DNA of 64,000 nucleotides from Torymus aiolomorphi (GCA_036365515.1 CM070873.1:26146585-26210584), one strand, 5' to 3'; positions 45,421 to 57,988 are shown, numbered from the stretch's first letter. Numbers and translations are program-made. The notes: generated by a model not told the origin, from the sequence alone.

Positions 45421-46590
45421 ATGAGTGCGTCACGGATTCTGAAATATTGTTGGGAGATGGAATGGATAGCTTAATTCTTAGGTCATTGACTCTACTATTA
45501 GTTCTTGTTACTTATCTGTAATGTCGTGCTGTACAAATATTATTTTTGGGAAAGTTTTTCAACAATTTATGACTCACTATATTTATAGAAAATCGCATTT
45601 TGGTACTAGCTATGACTGAATTTGTAATGTAGTCGGTGCTCTGAACAAACGTAAATGATTAAAGCGTAAATTTATCACGAAGATGATCAATAGAATACGA
45701 TTAATTTGAATATTAAAGTCAATAAGATATTCCGCATGGAGAAGGAATTATTAATTGAGATCAAGAAAAGTTTATCACAGTTAAAAATGTTATTAATTTT
45801 AAGAAACTTTTAATTCACATTTTGAATTTTTATTCATAACAAGCGATATTCAAACGCGCTTCGCGCGTAATTTTCTGTTTTTGAGGTTATGTATGCTATC
45901 TTCATTACGTTTTACTTTTAACTTATTTAAGTATTTTTTCGAAGTCAGAACTTAATCATTTTTATACTACTCTAAATGTAAAGATTCCATTAAAAAATTC
46001 GAACATTAAATTCCAAACAGTAAATTTCTCGCGCCTTCTTCTTATCGATCAATCAAAATCAAGCCTTTAGATGCTTCAACATGGCCGCTCATCACTTTTT
46101 TAAGAAGGGAACATTGTATTGTAGTTCAGAATTCATACATTTGTGAATTGATCTTTCAAACTGATTGTTAGTTTAAAAGAATATTTCACAATTACAATAC
46201 CGTTATTAATTTTAATAAACGTGATTGAAAATGTTTTTAAATTTAAGTAAAGTTTAATATAGATTTTGAATTTTTACTCACACGTGGAGGAATGATTAAT
46301 ACACATATTTTAATTTTAAAATGCATGTTTTAAAACAGTTTTAATGTACATGTATTAAATTCAAAACAGTGTTTGAAAATTTATTAATATACATGTAAAT
46401 ACCATATAAGTTACAATACAGAAAAAATAATGATTCTTTTAAATTTGACAAATACAGTACTTACACACAACACCGCATACCCGAACCAATATTCATACAA
46501 ACTTGATTTTGTAAAAACTACAGTATTCCCAATTTTTTGCTTTCAACAATTTAAACGACATACACCTAACATCCTCTGTTTAAAATTGCT
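45421..46590. other. AT-rich stretch, nothing recognised
   Basis: No supported feature between the transposon and the next GC-rich patch. Confidence 0.45.
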
Positions 46591-47200
46591 CTTTTACCGT
46601 GCCGTACGTCGCTCAGCCTCTCGATCGCACCCCTAAACCACCACTCGGTCCCCCCGCCAGCACCACTCTCCGACAATCATCCCACCGGTAAACCCACTCC
46701 TCCGCCTCTTCTCCTCCCACAACATTCATTATTCAACCCGAAAAAGAAACTCCTCTCGCGATTACCGTATAGTACACGCACACACAGACACAGCTCCTCG
46801 TCCTCGCGCAGCGTTTAATTAATTAATACACGCGCGGACGAAAAATCGATAGAAGCCCCCCTCTGAAAAGCCGCCATCGCCACCGCGTGTGTATGCGTCT
46901 TTATTAGTGAACCTCCCGCCGCGGCGCGCTGGGGATGAATGTCTTCGGTATCGGGCGAGACACACCGGATGCTGATTGTCCAGTGTCACGAAGGTATATA
47001 TGCGCAGCGTATGTAGAGTGGGTTGGAAAGGGCGAGGTGGGGGATATTTTTCTCTACGATAATGTGATGATTTATGCAGGGTAATTCGCAGCCGGCAGAA
47101 AAGTCGCGATACGGGAGGAGTAGTATAACGGGGAATTGTGAATATAAGAGAGTATCTTTGGTTTGCTGTGATGTGCTTCGTTTATTAAGCGAGTTTGCGT
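46591..47200. other. GC-rich patch
   Basis: CpG-rich DNA with C-rich words at 46640-46720 and 46855-46880. ORFs lack domains. Possible regulatory DNA. Confidence 0.35.
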
Positions 47201-47950
47201 AACTACGAATTGCATGTGAGTAAATAAAATTGTAAAAAAACATGAATAACTAAATAATTTATTTTGCTTTGTTTCGTTTGCCTTTTAATACATTTTGATA
47301 TTACACTAGGAACTATAGTTTTTTCAAATATTGCGAAATTTAATCTATATCTCCATTCAAACAAACACAAAGTATTGAAAATGTTAACGTATAGTGTTCG
47401 CTTTACACTCTGTAGAATTCGTAATAAATGAATTTTTTTATTTAAATGAAAATAAAAATGTATATATACAATTTGCTTTATATATATAGCAAATATAGCA
47501 AATGTAAAAAACAAGAAAAATACATTTTGATTTACTGTAAAAAAAGTTTTCTTTGTGGTTTTCTTTTTTTTCAATCGTGAGGCATAAAACTAGCAACATA
47601 AAGAAAAACTCCATGTTATTTTGTATATCTATATATAGTCACACCGTTTAACTGGTATTTATTTCAAATATCGTATTGACACCTTTTCTCTTATACCGTC
47701 ATTTTTTATTATTTTTGGAGTAGTGTATATACTCATGAAGGGTTTCCATCATAAATAATATTTTTACATTACAATTTTTGCGATATTGATGAAGTTAAGC
47801 CGGAGAACGTCCTTGAAAGAATAATTTTCTCAACTTTCTAGAAGGAAATGTACGAGTATACTAGTCAATTAAGCTTTTCGTAAGGGCAAGGCGAAGCCAT
47901 AACGGATTTCTACAGCGATTTTTTTCGTTATTTGAAATGGTTTCTGCTTT
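47201..47950. other. AT-rich stretch, nothing recognised
   Basis: The 123-codon minus-strand ORF at 47203-47574 is Phe/Ile/Lys-rich and looks compositional. Confidence 0.4.
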
Positions 47951-47955
47951 TTTAA

Positions 47956-48029
47956 GGGGGTGTGGTACTGATGCACTCTGTTTTACCGTGTTCTGCCGGT
48001 AAAACAGAGTACATGAGTACCACACCCTC
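47956..48029. mobile_element. 74-bp TTAA-type MITE, relative of 5490-5867
   Basis: Ends GGGGGTGTGGTACT and AGTACCACACCCTC with TTAA on both sides (47952-47955, 48030-48033). The arms continue through CTCTGTTTTACCG. It is a minimal deletion form of the 378-bp palindrome at 5490. Confidence 0.9.
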
Positions 48030-48033
48030 TTAA

Positions 48034-48590
48034 AAACAATGAGCAAAAAAATCAAAAGTTAAAAGAAAAACAAGAAGTACGAACATGCGGGTAAGTACGA
48101 AATTTCATGTCGACTTCGACATCCCCTTAATTATTAATATTATTTATATAAAAGTTAAGAAAATAAATTATTAGTAGCAAGTAATACTCGGACACGAATT
48201 TCATGTTACAAACGGCCACTAAGAAACTGTTTATTATGATATAAGGTTTAAAGTCAAAGTCAGATGACAACAAATTTAAAAAAATTCTTTCTCATTGCAT
48301 AATCGATAAAGAAAAACCGCTGCCAATTCATTGGCACGTAGCTTCCTCAAACTTAATTTACTGATTCCTTTAATTAATTTTTAATTCCAATATTTAAAAT
48401 TTAATACTTCAGAAAGACAGAAATAACAAAACTCCAACATAATTTATTCAAATTTTTATAGATTATACATTTCCACAAAATTTCACATACATAAAATATA
48501 TATCACAATTGCCTATAAATTTGCAACTGATATTTAGAGCTCTATGTATTTGAATGTAATTTATAGCATTCGAAACATAATTAAATTACC
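48034..48590. other. AT-rich stretch with dispersed repeat fragments
   Basis: 48310-48410 matches part of 61530-61620 (words AATTCATTGGCACGTAGCTT, CTTAATTTACTGATTCC). ACATCCCCTTAA at 48120-48129 resembles a lone end of the 33826-type TTAA element. No gene. Confidence 0.45.
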
Positions 48591-48593
48591 TAT

Positions 48594-49157
48594 ATTTTAA
48601 AAAAAAAATAATTTTCTAGCTATCACGGTTCTTTTGTTATTAACAGAAATGTAAAAATTTTAAAATTAAAAAAAAATGAGTTTTGGATGTTCAACTATTA
48701 CGATAGTAAAATTGTCTTATTCGCTTCAAAATTCATTGTACAGGTATATTATTGATAGTTCTCGGCAGAGTTTTTTTGGCAAAATGATTGGTTCATAATT
48801 TTCAGAGATATTATAAACTAAAATTATCTTTTTATAAATTAAATTTAATTTAATTATAAACTAAATTAAAAAAAATTATAAATTAATCCTCAAGAAATAG
48901 ATTTTAAAAATGTCTAGAAAAATTTTAACCTCAAATATCTCTGAAATTTATGAACCAATCACTTTGCCAAAAGAACTCATCCGAGAACTATCAATAATAT
49001 ACCTCTACAATGAATTTTGAAGCGAATAAGACAATTTTACTCTTGTAATAGTTGAACATATAAAACTCATTTTTTTTCATTTTTCAATTTTTACGTTTTT
49101 GTTAATAACAAAAGAACCGTGATAGCTAGAGAATTAATTTTTTTTAGAAAATGTAGG
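48594..49157. repeat. Inverted duplication of the Helitron-like unit
   Basis: About 260 bp at 48594-48858 is the reverse complement of 48898-49157, with high similarity. Shared words include AGAACTATCAATAATATACC and AACAAAAGAACCGTGATAGC. Each arm is one body unit of the repeat family at 24890. The arms are separated by about 40 bp of AATTAAATTTA-type sequence. Confidence 0.75.
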
Positions 49158-49179
49158 TAATTTAATTCTCTTTCCAATA

Positions 49180-49736
49180 CCCTGGTAGAAATTAGTCCAT
49201 TAAAAATGGGAAAGAAAACAGAAACTGGCCATTAGAAATGGCTAGTTATTAGACAGACATGTAACGCTTTTTTTTATCAATTTCTCCCATTTTATAGAAT
49301 GGCCCTAACCTGAAAATCTTTACATTAAAATTTCATAACAATTCAATCATATATTTTAAAACTTATACTCTTAAGAGATAGTTTACCGGGATATAAACAA
49401 AATTTAGTAGTCTTTGTACTATTTACAGCTTTATTTTATAAGATATAAACCAAAATCGTTATTTTGACACGTGACTCTATCTCTCTTACTCATCGCCATA
49501 ACAAATCGCTTGCTACTAGATTTATAATGGCTTCATCGACTAGCTATTTTAACTAACATTAAAATGCCAAATTAATAGATAGTACAAAATTGTGACCATC
49601 TTGGCGGCCAATAAATGTGAAAAATAGGTTAAAAAAATCGTTACACTTATGGAAGAAAACTGGAGTCCATTTTTTTGCCATTTTGGATCAAACTAGCCAT
49701 TTACTGCTCAAAAAATGATTTCAATTTCCACCAGGG
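49180..49736. mobile_element. CCCTGGTAG-family MITE, short subtype copy 2
   Basis: Perfect ends CCCTGGTAGAAAT and ATTTCCACCAGGG flanked by TA (49178-49179, 49737-49738). The body is closely related to 22203-22707 but has an extra stretch around 49593-49650 that the other copy lacks. Inserted inside the Helitron-like repeat copy 2. Confidence 0.9.
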
Positions 49737-49738
49737 TA

Positions 49739-50541
49739 CCATCCACCCCATTTTGATACATAGAGCCGTTCTCGAGAAATTACGATTTAAAAAAAAATTG
49801 AAAAACATTTTAACCTCAAATATCTTCGAAATTTATGGATCAATCCTTTTGCCCAAAGAACTCACTCGATTGGTATACAAAATCTACCCCTACAAAGAAT
49901 TTCAAAGTGATCAAGCCAATTTTACTATAGTTATTGAACGACAAAAAAATCACTTTTTTTTATAAATTATTTTGTTTCTCAAAAAATAATGAATAAAAAA
50001 ACCTAAAAATTTAGTAAGTTATAGCACTTAATATCCTTTATAACCAAAAAAATATTCATGTTAATATCTTTTTTTAATTTCGAAATATAACCTATTTACA
50101 AAAAATTACGTTTTCATCAATAACTTATGACGAAATATAGCTACCGACTTTTTTTTTTTTTTAAATTGTAGATAATTTTATCCTACATACAGAGAATTCA
50201 TGATATATAAACAATATTTGTTCTAAATATTAAAAAAATCGAAAAAAAATTTTGAAAATTAAAAAATGGCTATAAAAAAAATTAAATTTTACAAAAATAG
50301 AATATTGACCCCAATTGTGGAAGCAAAATCAAAAGAAATGATCACTCTCCCGTTAAAATCGGTCGAGTAGATCATGAGATATCAGCGTATACGGACATAC
50401 ACACACACATCCATACGGACATTTTCTAAAAATAGTGTATTTCGATTCCAAATTTGCTAAATAACATTTCTTACACATTATCTCATATACTTTTTTTTTT
50501 ACTATCACAAAGCTTCCTCTATGAGGAAGCAAAATTCCTAA
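49739..50541. mobile_element. Helitron-like repeat copy 2, 3' part
   Basis: Continues the unit interrupted by the MITE (AAATTACGATTT...TTTTAACCTCAAATAT), then GGTCGAGTAGATCATGAGAT, a short AC stretch at 50398-50409 and the terminal hairpin GCTTCCTCTATGAGGAAGC. It ends CTAA at 50538-50541. Sequence after CTAA differs from copy 1, which marks the shared 3' boundary. No ORF. Confidence 0.5.
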
Positions 50542-50779
50542 TAAATAGTCATAATAATTCATTTTAGCTTGAGCCACATTGAGAACCCGAAAACTGCCAT
50601 CAAAATTGATAAATATTTGATACTGTTAACGTAACCAGCTCACAATCTGGACATTTAACCACACCAAAATACTCTGGCACACGAACGAGCTAAACATCCC
50701 ATGATTTCCGTTCCCTTTTACTTATATTCCCATAAGAAATTTCCCAAAAAATCTCAATATCTACCTGCCACATTCACAA

Positions 50780-51260
50780 CGACTCACGCACCACCGCTTT
50801 CCAAGCATAACATCAACATCAACATATCACACGCTAACTGCGCGCGCATGATTAGGAGGCATTCTATCGGAATTAGGCATTCGCGTTATACCTGGACGGG
50901 GGTCGGACGGACGCGCACCAGCTCCTTTGATTAGTGCCCCGTATGCATACCACCACGCGCGTCCGCTATAATTGCGTGAATCCTTTGTTCAATACGAATT
51001 CAATCGGCGATAACGATAAGCCGCTCGCTCGCTCGCTGGTGCGCGCGTCACGCTTCAGGTTTCGAAACTCGATTACTTGCGTAAACGTTGTCGTTCCCCC
51101 CCCCCCCCCCCCCCCACCGCGTGGAGGGAAATAGGAGGAGCAGTTGATCAGGACTGTGGGTTCTTTAATCCTTGGAGTGGTTCGCGCGTCTTCCAGTTGG
51201 TCCGCGAGTTTGTTTCACGGTAAGCACGGGAGAGAAAATAGCAGAGAGATTATTGAGGGG
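50780..51260. other. GC-rich patch with poly(C) run
   Basis: CpG-rich island with a C run of about 19 at 51096-51114. Short ORFs only. Possible regulatory DNA. Confidence 0.35.
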
Positions 51261-52029
51261 GTTGTTGTAAAAAAGTGCGAAAAGAGGAGGTAGGTTTCAT
51301 TAATTCTGGTATTTCTTTCTTTTTTTTCTTTAATTTATTTGGCTTTCTGCTGTGATATGAGTGATTCAAAACTTTCTGATTATTTGGTCTTTTTATTTAT
51401 TATTGAAAAATACGTACTTACAATAATATAGAGTATACATGTGTCCCAAAGTTTGGAAACACAATGTCAATGTACAATCAAAATATGGAAAATCAACATG
51501 AAATTTGTCACTAATTTGAAATTCATCAATTGTTTTAAATTATTATATCTGTCTTCCATAAGGTTCGAGAGACTGAAAAAATATGTTCTCAAATGGTGCT
51601 CCAATTACCGAAAAAAGATCAATTACTGGACATCCCAGAGAATGATAAAACCCCATCCCTGCAACATCTTCAAGAAAAGCAGTAGAACGTGTTATTCCTA
51701 AAAAGTCTGAATCAAAATCCATGGAATAATTATTTCAAAATGTTACACCAATGGTAAAAAATTGAAAATGCTATATCTTTGGGTATAATATCCTATCTTT
51801 AAAAAATGATGGATTTGTTATGATATCAATTCATTCGCGATTTGGTTGGTGGGAGTAATGGGTTGCTAGGTTTGCAACGGGTACAACCACTTATAACTAG
51901 TAAGAATTTTTGATGAATAAATTTTCCAACAATAAATTCGAAACCATTATTATTTTATGAACTTAAAAATCATTTATGTACCAGGAAATAAATAAATGAT
52001 AGTTAAGTAATAAATAGACTTTGGAATTA
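51261..52029. other. AT-rich stretch, nothing recognised
   Basis: The 86-codon ORF at 51441-51701 has no recognisable motif. Confidence 0.4.
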
Positions 52030-52640
52030 ATAAAGCATGAAAGTACTCGGAACTTTGTGAGAGAAGTGCGCGCGCACTTGACTTAAAAGAAATTAACCTA
52101 TGGCCCCCACCAACACGTATACTACCTTGAAAGCGTGTCTGGACGATGCACACGAACGAAATGTGATGACAACAAGTAGAATTGCGGAGCGCACACACAC
52201 TTTCAAGCCAAGACATATTTCGACTATGAGCGGTGGGGGTGCAACGAGCAGTGGGAGAGCGAGTTAGTCTGCGCCTAGCAACGGCTAGAGAAGGACACGC
52301 TCCTTCTTCCTACACGCATTTTTTTGCTGAGTACCGCACGTGGGCCATCGTGACGAGAGCAGCCGAGGCAGCAGGAGAGTCAGCGACAGGTATATATCTT
52401 TGGGATTATCCCTTTCGGGAGAAACCAGAGAGAGTTGGATCGATTTAGTTCGATCCGTCGAGTCTCCCCTTTTTTCTACTCAGCAACCACTACTCTTTCG
52501 GCGGAAAATAGGAGACCTTTGTCCTCCCCCGCACCTTCGCACGGAGGAGCGGGTTGTCGGAGAGTAGTGGATTGAAGGTTGCAGGCATCCGCGTCGCGAT
52601 CGTGTCCGTCCAGAAAGAGTACGCGCCGCGAATTTCCTTG
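52030..52640. other. GC-rich patch
   Basis: CpG-rich DNA containing TATATATC (52391-52398) and GA-rich words. Two overlapping plus-strand ORFs of 71 and 75 codons lack domains. It could be a promoter and 5' untranslated exon, but no donor-bounded coding frame stands out. Confidence 0.35.
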
Positions 52641-53325
52641 TTAATACCATAATTAGATTATTGTTTTTTCTATGCTATCTCGGCGAACGAGTCAGCGAAT
52701 GAGATAAATTTACACTCCAAATTCTTAGCTAATTGTACGTAGGTTACGTGAAATAAAATTACAGTATCCAAAAGGAATAAATTATCTTTTTATTGTCTGC
52801 ACCACTACCTTTTCTTAAATACACCTGCAGTTCCTTTTTAATTTTATTTTCAGCAAGAGGCAGCGAACGCTTCAGGTTACAAAAATAAAAGTGGCTAGAA
52901 GTTTTGCTAAAATTAGTATTTTTTAAATTTAGCATAGAGTACGACAATATTATTTTGAATTGAAAAAAAAAAAAAAAAAAAACAATCTTTTCTCCGAAAA
53001 TTGATCAAAATTTTTCTGGCGATTTCCCTAAAACACACCCTTGAAATTTGTGTTCTGTTGGTCAAAATATGTAAAAAAAAAATTTGTTGCATTCGCGGAA
53101 CTCCATCGGCTAGCAACACCCTCCTAACGCTTGTGCTAAAAAATGAAGCATAGTAAATAATTCAATGTAACATGATTACTCATACAATATTTTGCGTAAA
53201 ATAACTAAATTTAACCAAAATGAAGCATAATAACAACTAAACTGAGTTATTTTGAATTATTATGATACCGGATGATTAAATAAATGATAAGATAGTTTAT
53301 ATAACGGGTGTAATAACAAAATCAT
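52641..53325. other. AT-rich stretch, nothing recognised
   Basis: An A19 run lies at 52963-52981; no gene seen. Confidence 0.4.
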
Positions 53326-53328
53326 AAG

Positions 53329-53395
53329 TATATAAAACGGTACTAACATAAAAAAATAGTCTTTTTTCGTCACCTTGAGACCTACGTATCAGAAA
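53329..53395 (+). promoter_or_regulatory. TATA box and leader of the small secreted-peptide gene
   Basis: TATAAAA at 53331-53337 lies 59 bases before the ATG at 53396. The leader word CACCTTGAGACCTACGTA closely matches CGCCTTGAGATATACGTA at 61220 and 60380, where paralogous copies lie. TATAAAAA is also present upstream of the 61-kb copy, so promoter and leader appear to have been duplicated with the gene. Confidence 0.55.
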
Positions 53396-53476
53396 ATGAA
53401 GAACGTTTCCGTTTACGTGATGTTGCTTTGTATCGTGGCATCGCTTGCTAATGTTGTAGACGATGATAATGCAAAA
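53396..53476 (+). CDS. Exon 1 of a small secreted peptide gene (signal peptide)
   Basis: 27 codons from ATG to a GTAAGTAT donor at 53477, phase 0. The peptide has a charged start (MKN), a hydrophobic core VYVMLLCIVASLA and an acidic DDDN after a likely cleavage site, a typical eukaryotic signal peptide. A paralogous exon at 61249 is interrupted by a stop after nine codons. A well-formed second exon of the family is at 60451, entering in phase 0 as required. In this copy the homologous exon 2 position (about 53585, TATACTGACGTACAAAGTAA) is followed quickly by an in-frame TGA, so it may encode only a very short peptide or be decayed. Function unknown; small secreted products in parasitoids include venom and immune peptides, but nothing here proves either. 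Confidence 0.5.
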
Positions 53477-53579
53477 GTAAGTATATACTTTTTATTTATT
53501 ATATATGCAAGTTCAAATTATTTTTTAATTACTTTTTCAATGCGTAATTATGTAGATAATATAGTATACCATTTTATTG

Positions 53580-54262
53580 TAAGTCTTATACTGACGTACA
53601 AAGTAAAAACACCTACAAGTCGAATTTTTGACGAAAATGAGTGTTATATATTAATGGATTCGCAGTAAAAAAACTGCACCTAATCATCGTGATAAGAAAT
53701 TTTTAAGCCCTACACGTGATTTTTAATGATAATTTTTATAGGACTGTAATAATTAATTTCTTGAGAAAGTAACCGTAAGTCACTGAAGAGTTGTAATTCG
53801 ACTGACGTACGTCACGGCTATACAACTCAGAGCGACCGTAAGTCGACTTATAGGTCTTTTTAACTTGTAATAGCGCCGATCGTCGGCCACAAATACAACT
53901 AGGTCACATTTTTAGAGACTTCTGGGTCTTTCTCTTTTGTAAAATGCTTGAGTGTCGAGCTCATTTACAAATGGAAAAAGCCATACCTTCAAGTTTTTTT
54001 TACCACTAAAACTGATTTTGAGGTTCAATTGTCGATTTTTTCACAAAGAAATGATTTCTCTCAAATTCGGTTATATGTTAAATTTGATCTGGAGATTGAA
54101 TTTGAAAAACAAAATTAACAAATAAATTTTATTAAACATATTTATTTAACTAGCCATGTTACATTTTCCTCGAGAGTAAATCCATAATTTACGTGTTAAC
54201 TATGTACAGTAGAACACGCTTAATTTCCTAGATCATGGGGGAAGCAAATTCTTGGAAACGGC
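53580..54262. other. Possible remnant of exon 2, then non-coding
   Basis: ACTGACGTACAAAGTAAAAA near 53591 aligns with the start of the 60451 exon (ACTGATGTAAAC...). Beyond 53700 I see AT-rich non-coding DNA. Confidence 0.3.
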
Positions 54263-54264
54263 GA

Positions 54265-54335
54265 ATTAGCGTCGAGAATAAAGGAGACTTATAATTTTAT
54301 TTATTTATTCATCTATTTATTACGTGAGTTCGTTA
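54265..54335. repeat. Direct repeat, left copy (partner 55074-55147)
   Basis: About 70 bp starting ATTAGCGTCGAGAATAAAGG and ending ACGTGAGTTCGT recurs almost identically 810 bp downstream. The LINE fragment begins immediately after this copy. It could be a long target duplication or a local duplication. Confidence 0.8.
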
Positions 54336-54614
54336 GACAAAATACAAAGGCTAGTAATAGGTGGCATAACGGGCTCTCCGAGTACTACAGGCTTTGCAGT
54401 GTAAGAGTTAATACTAGAAATACCATCCTTGCACTCTTTCATGAAGGGTGAAGCGAGCAAGACTTGGTGGTGCATTAGAAATGTCATGGGCTTAGAGAGC
54501 GAACTTGACCAGGAACTTGGTCAGCTACTACTCTCTGACATCGAAGCATCGAGATGTAACAAGATAAGACGAAGAATTACATTGCTCAAACCCTTCAGGG
54601 TGCACTACTACTAA
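54331..54614 (+). pseudogene. Non-LTR retrotransposon fragment (reverse transcriptase C-terminus)
   Basis: The frame reads LDKIQRLVIGGITGSPSTTG, a stop at 54394, then ELILEIPSLHSFMKGEASKT and onward to TAG/TAA near 54614. The pattern KIQRL..GITG....T....E..L.I..L..F..GEA is that seen after the reverse transcriptase in R1/I-group LINEs, just before an RNase H region. Only about 90 residues remain and one stop interrupts them. No start, endonuclease or polymerase palm is present. Confidence 0.7.
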
Positions 54615-55073
54615 AAATACCGTAAGACGACATATAGGTCTTTTTCCGCTGTCTTTCCGACCTTTATTTACCGAATGTCGTTTTTGCATTGGCAAATATT
54701 GAAAATCTTCAATTTTTATTACAGTTTCTAAAAGAGAATCATCGATTATATTAAAGCAAATGTCATCATATTTACGAAAATCTTGTTATTTAATGCTGTT
54801 TCGAAACACGACACGTTTTGTTCATTTTCTATAAACTAAGAAAAATAGACTTATAAGTGTTTTTACTTTGTACGGTAGTATACATTCATAAACATTGCAT
54901 ACAAAGTTCACAGAAAATTTCAAATGTTTACGATTCTTAATATTTTATAGTCGTTAATATCATTATTTACAATTTTCATAATTTTATCTTTTTGGTATAA
55001 AATACAACTATTTTGAGAAAGTCTTGGCTGACGTTTGACGATTTAGAATCGTTAGGTAATATATTACCTATTA
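54615..55073. other. AT-rich stretch, nothing recognised
   Basis: No supported feature between the LINE fragment and the second direct repeat. Confidence 0.4.
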
Positions 55074-55147
55074 TTAGCGTCGAGAATAAAGGAAACTTAT
55101 AATTTTATTTATTTATTTATTCATCTATTTATTACGTGAGTTCGTAA
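55074..55147. repeat. Direct repeat, right copy (partner 54265-54335)
   Basis: Near-identical to the left copy; it differs mainly by one extra ATTT unit and A for G. Confidence 0.8.
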
Positions 55148-55196
55148 TATATAATATTTTATATAATATTATATAATATTATATATAATATTTTGG

Positions 55197-55430
55197 AAAC
55201 CAAAGTCAGAATTTTATATAAGTTATTAGATTTTGAATTTTTTAAAAGTGAAACCGGCTCCAATTTTTCAATATGTGTCCGTAGATTTTTTCTGAATTCT
55301 GTGAATAGAAACTGTACATTTGGTAGTTTGATTTTTTTCAAAATTAAAAATAAAATACAGTTTTATATTATAGTACTAAATTTTTCATCTGTAGATTGGT
55401 AAACCTTATTACTTATGCTTATCGAGTATC
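55197..55430. repeat. Segment duplicated at 56461-56640 and 57580-57640
   Basis: The first part (AGTCAGAATTTTATATAAGT onward) matches 56465 on. The last part (AAATTTTTCATCTGTAGATTGGTAAA) matches 57590 on. In the second copy the foldback element 56857-57584 and other sequence separate the two parts, so this copy shows an arrangement close to the uninterrupted state. Confidence 0.65.
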
Positions 55431-55489
55431 TGATGAAGCTTTTAATTTAATGACAGAACGTCTCTAGCTTTGCTTGTGTACGGAAGAAG

Positions 55490-55960
55490 GTTGATTCGAG
55501 TAATCAAAAAATTGGTTACTGTAACAGTTTAAATTGGTCAAAGAGCACATAACCAAAGGTGATAGTATAAGCAATGTGATTGGTAAAAAATTGTTCATAG
55601 TTGTCGTAACCATTTCATTGGTTGGGCTTTTTGGTATAAATTATTGGTAGCAATAACTATTGAAAGTTAATAACTACACACAAATCATAGTATCATTGAT
55701 TACCTTTATTCTTGAAAAAAACAATTTTTTGGTTAAAGTAACTATCTAAAATGCTTATTTACATAAAAATATTATTTAAAAAAAATGGTTGTTCTAATTA
55801 TCTTCATTGGCAGCCTTAAATAGTGATAGGTTAGTAACTATAACAATAGAAAAATGGTTGGCAGAACTACTAATTGTACGTTAATCTAACTATTCGTTTT
55901 TATTCAGTGCTTTTTAACCAATCGGTTGTTTATGATAAGAAATGATTATTTCGTTGTAAA
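55490..55960. repeat. Region rich in ATTGGTTA/TAACCAAT words
   Basis: ATTGGTTACTGTAAC, CATAACCAAAG, CATTTCATTGGTTGGG, TTTTTGGTTAAAG and TAACCAATCGGTTG recur in both orientations over about 450 bp. The pattern resembles subterminal repeats of a non-autonomous transposon, but no clear terminal repeat or duplication was found. Confidence 0.35.
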
Positions 55961-56460
55961 ATCTTCGAAATTTAAATAAAATTAAAAATTTTGTTTTAGC
56001 TTTCCCAGTTGAAAATATCTAGCTGGATTTAACTTGATTCCGGATCAATTCGACTTCAATTCAATCGAATGACGACACCCAAAGAAGATAATCTTTTAAA
56101 TCGACCTCTTGTGAATTACAAGAATATAAATATTGAATATTACAACAAATCACAACAAAACAATTTAAATAAATCTTCATTTATTAAAACTTTTGTGACA
56201 AGAACTTTTTTTCTTAAATCTATCGTCTTTATATACTATTCATTTCATCGTAATATTCATTTTTAAAATTTATGCAACGTATTTAAAATCCCATCTACTT
56301 CAAGGTCCGTTAATGTCTACAAAACAATTTAAAAATATAAAATGATATACATTGCCGTATCAAAATAGACCTAACAGAGGCAAATATACGTATATCAAAT
56401 ATTGAGATATTACTCTTGCTTCGCTTCCTATAATATCTAATTAATGATTAAATAAAATCC
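55961..56460. other. AT-rich stretch, nothing recognised
   Basis: The 65-codon ORF at 56069 lacks any motif. Confidence 0.4.
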
Positions 56461-56856
56461 TGAAACCTAAAATCAGAATTTTACATAAGTTATCAGCTTC
56501 TGAACTTTTTAAAAGTGAATAAATGCTCGAAATGTCCAATATATTTGAAAATTTTGCTGCATTGTATCAATAGAAAATGTACATTTGATCGTTTGATTTT
56601 TTCAACATTTTTCAAAAATAGTGTTCTAGTTTTGTACACTCCGGTCTTCAAGTGGAATTTCCTTATCGAGAAAATATAAATCTGTACAGTATCAAATTAC
56701 ATAACAAATTTCATCATATAAGATGTATGATTTGTAGCAGAGTTAAAGTTGCAAAGACTTCCAACTTTTTAGTTTTATGTGTTCATTTTCATTTTTTCAA
56801 AAATAAAAAAAAAACAGAAAGGTTTCCTTTTATAATAACAGTCTTTTCAGTTGGAA

Positions 56857-57584
<728 letters not shown>

Positions 57585-57788
57585 TTAGTGAATTTTTCAT
57601 CCGGAGGTTGGTAAATCTTGTTACTTGTGCTTTTCGAGTATTGAAAACACACCTCCAATTGGTGACTTTATATGTACAATCTCTTAGTAATAATAGCAAT
57701 AGCAACAGTATTACTTTACACTAGTAACACGCAAAAGCTGAAAAAATTGATTATCAGTGTTGAAAAAAATAAATAAATAAATTGAATA

Positions 57789-57900
57789 TCAGTGTTTTCA
57801 TTTGGAAAATAGTGTATTACGCAAATAGTGTACGAAGTAGAAGATTCACGCACGAACCGAGTTTGTCGCCTAAGCGCAGCAAGATTGTAACAGTTCGACT
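57789..57900. repeat. Partial foldback-family terminus
   Basis: TTTGGAAAATAGTGTATTACG and the following 90 bp match 56850-56945, including a degenerate core CCTAAGCGCAGCAAG. It is a lone left end or fragment; no matching right end was found nearby. Confidence 0.65.
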
Positions 57901-57988
57901 AAAGTCTATTTTACTACAGTGTTACGAGTGAGAGCTCGCAATTAAATAAATAAATGGAGGACTACTCGATAAAAAAACGGCAACGGCG

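Noticed and set aside
50398..50409. Telomere-like or satellite array
   Set aside because: Only a short AC tract within the Helitron-like repeat; no higher-order tandem structure.
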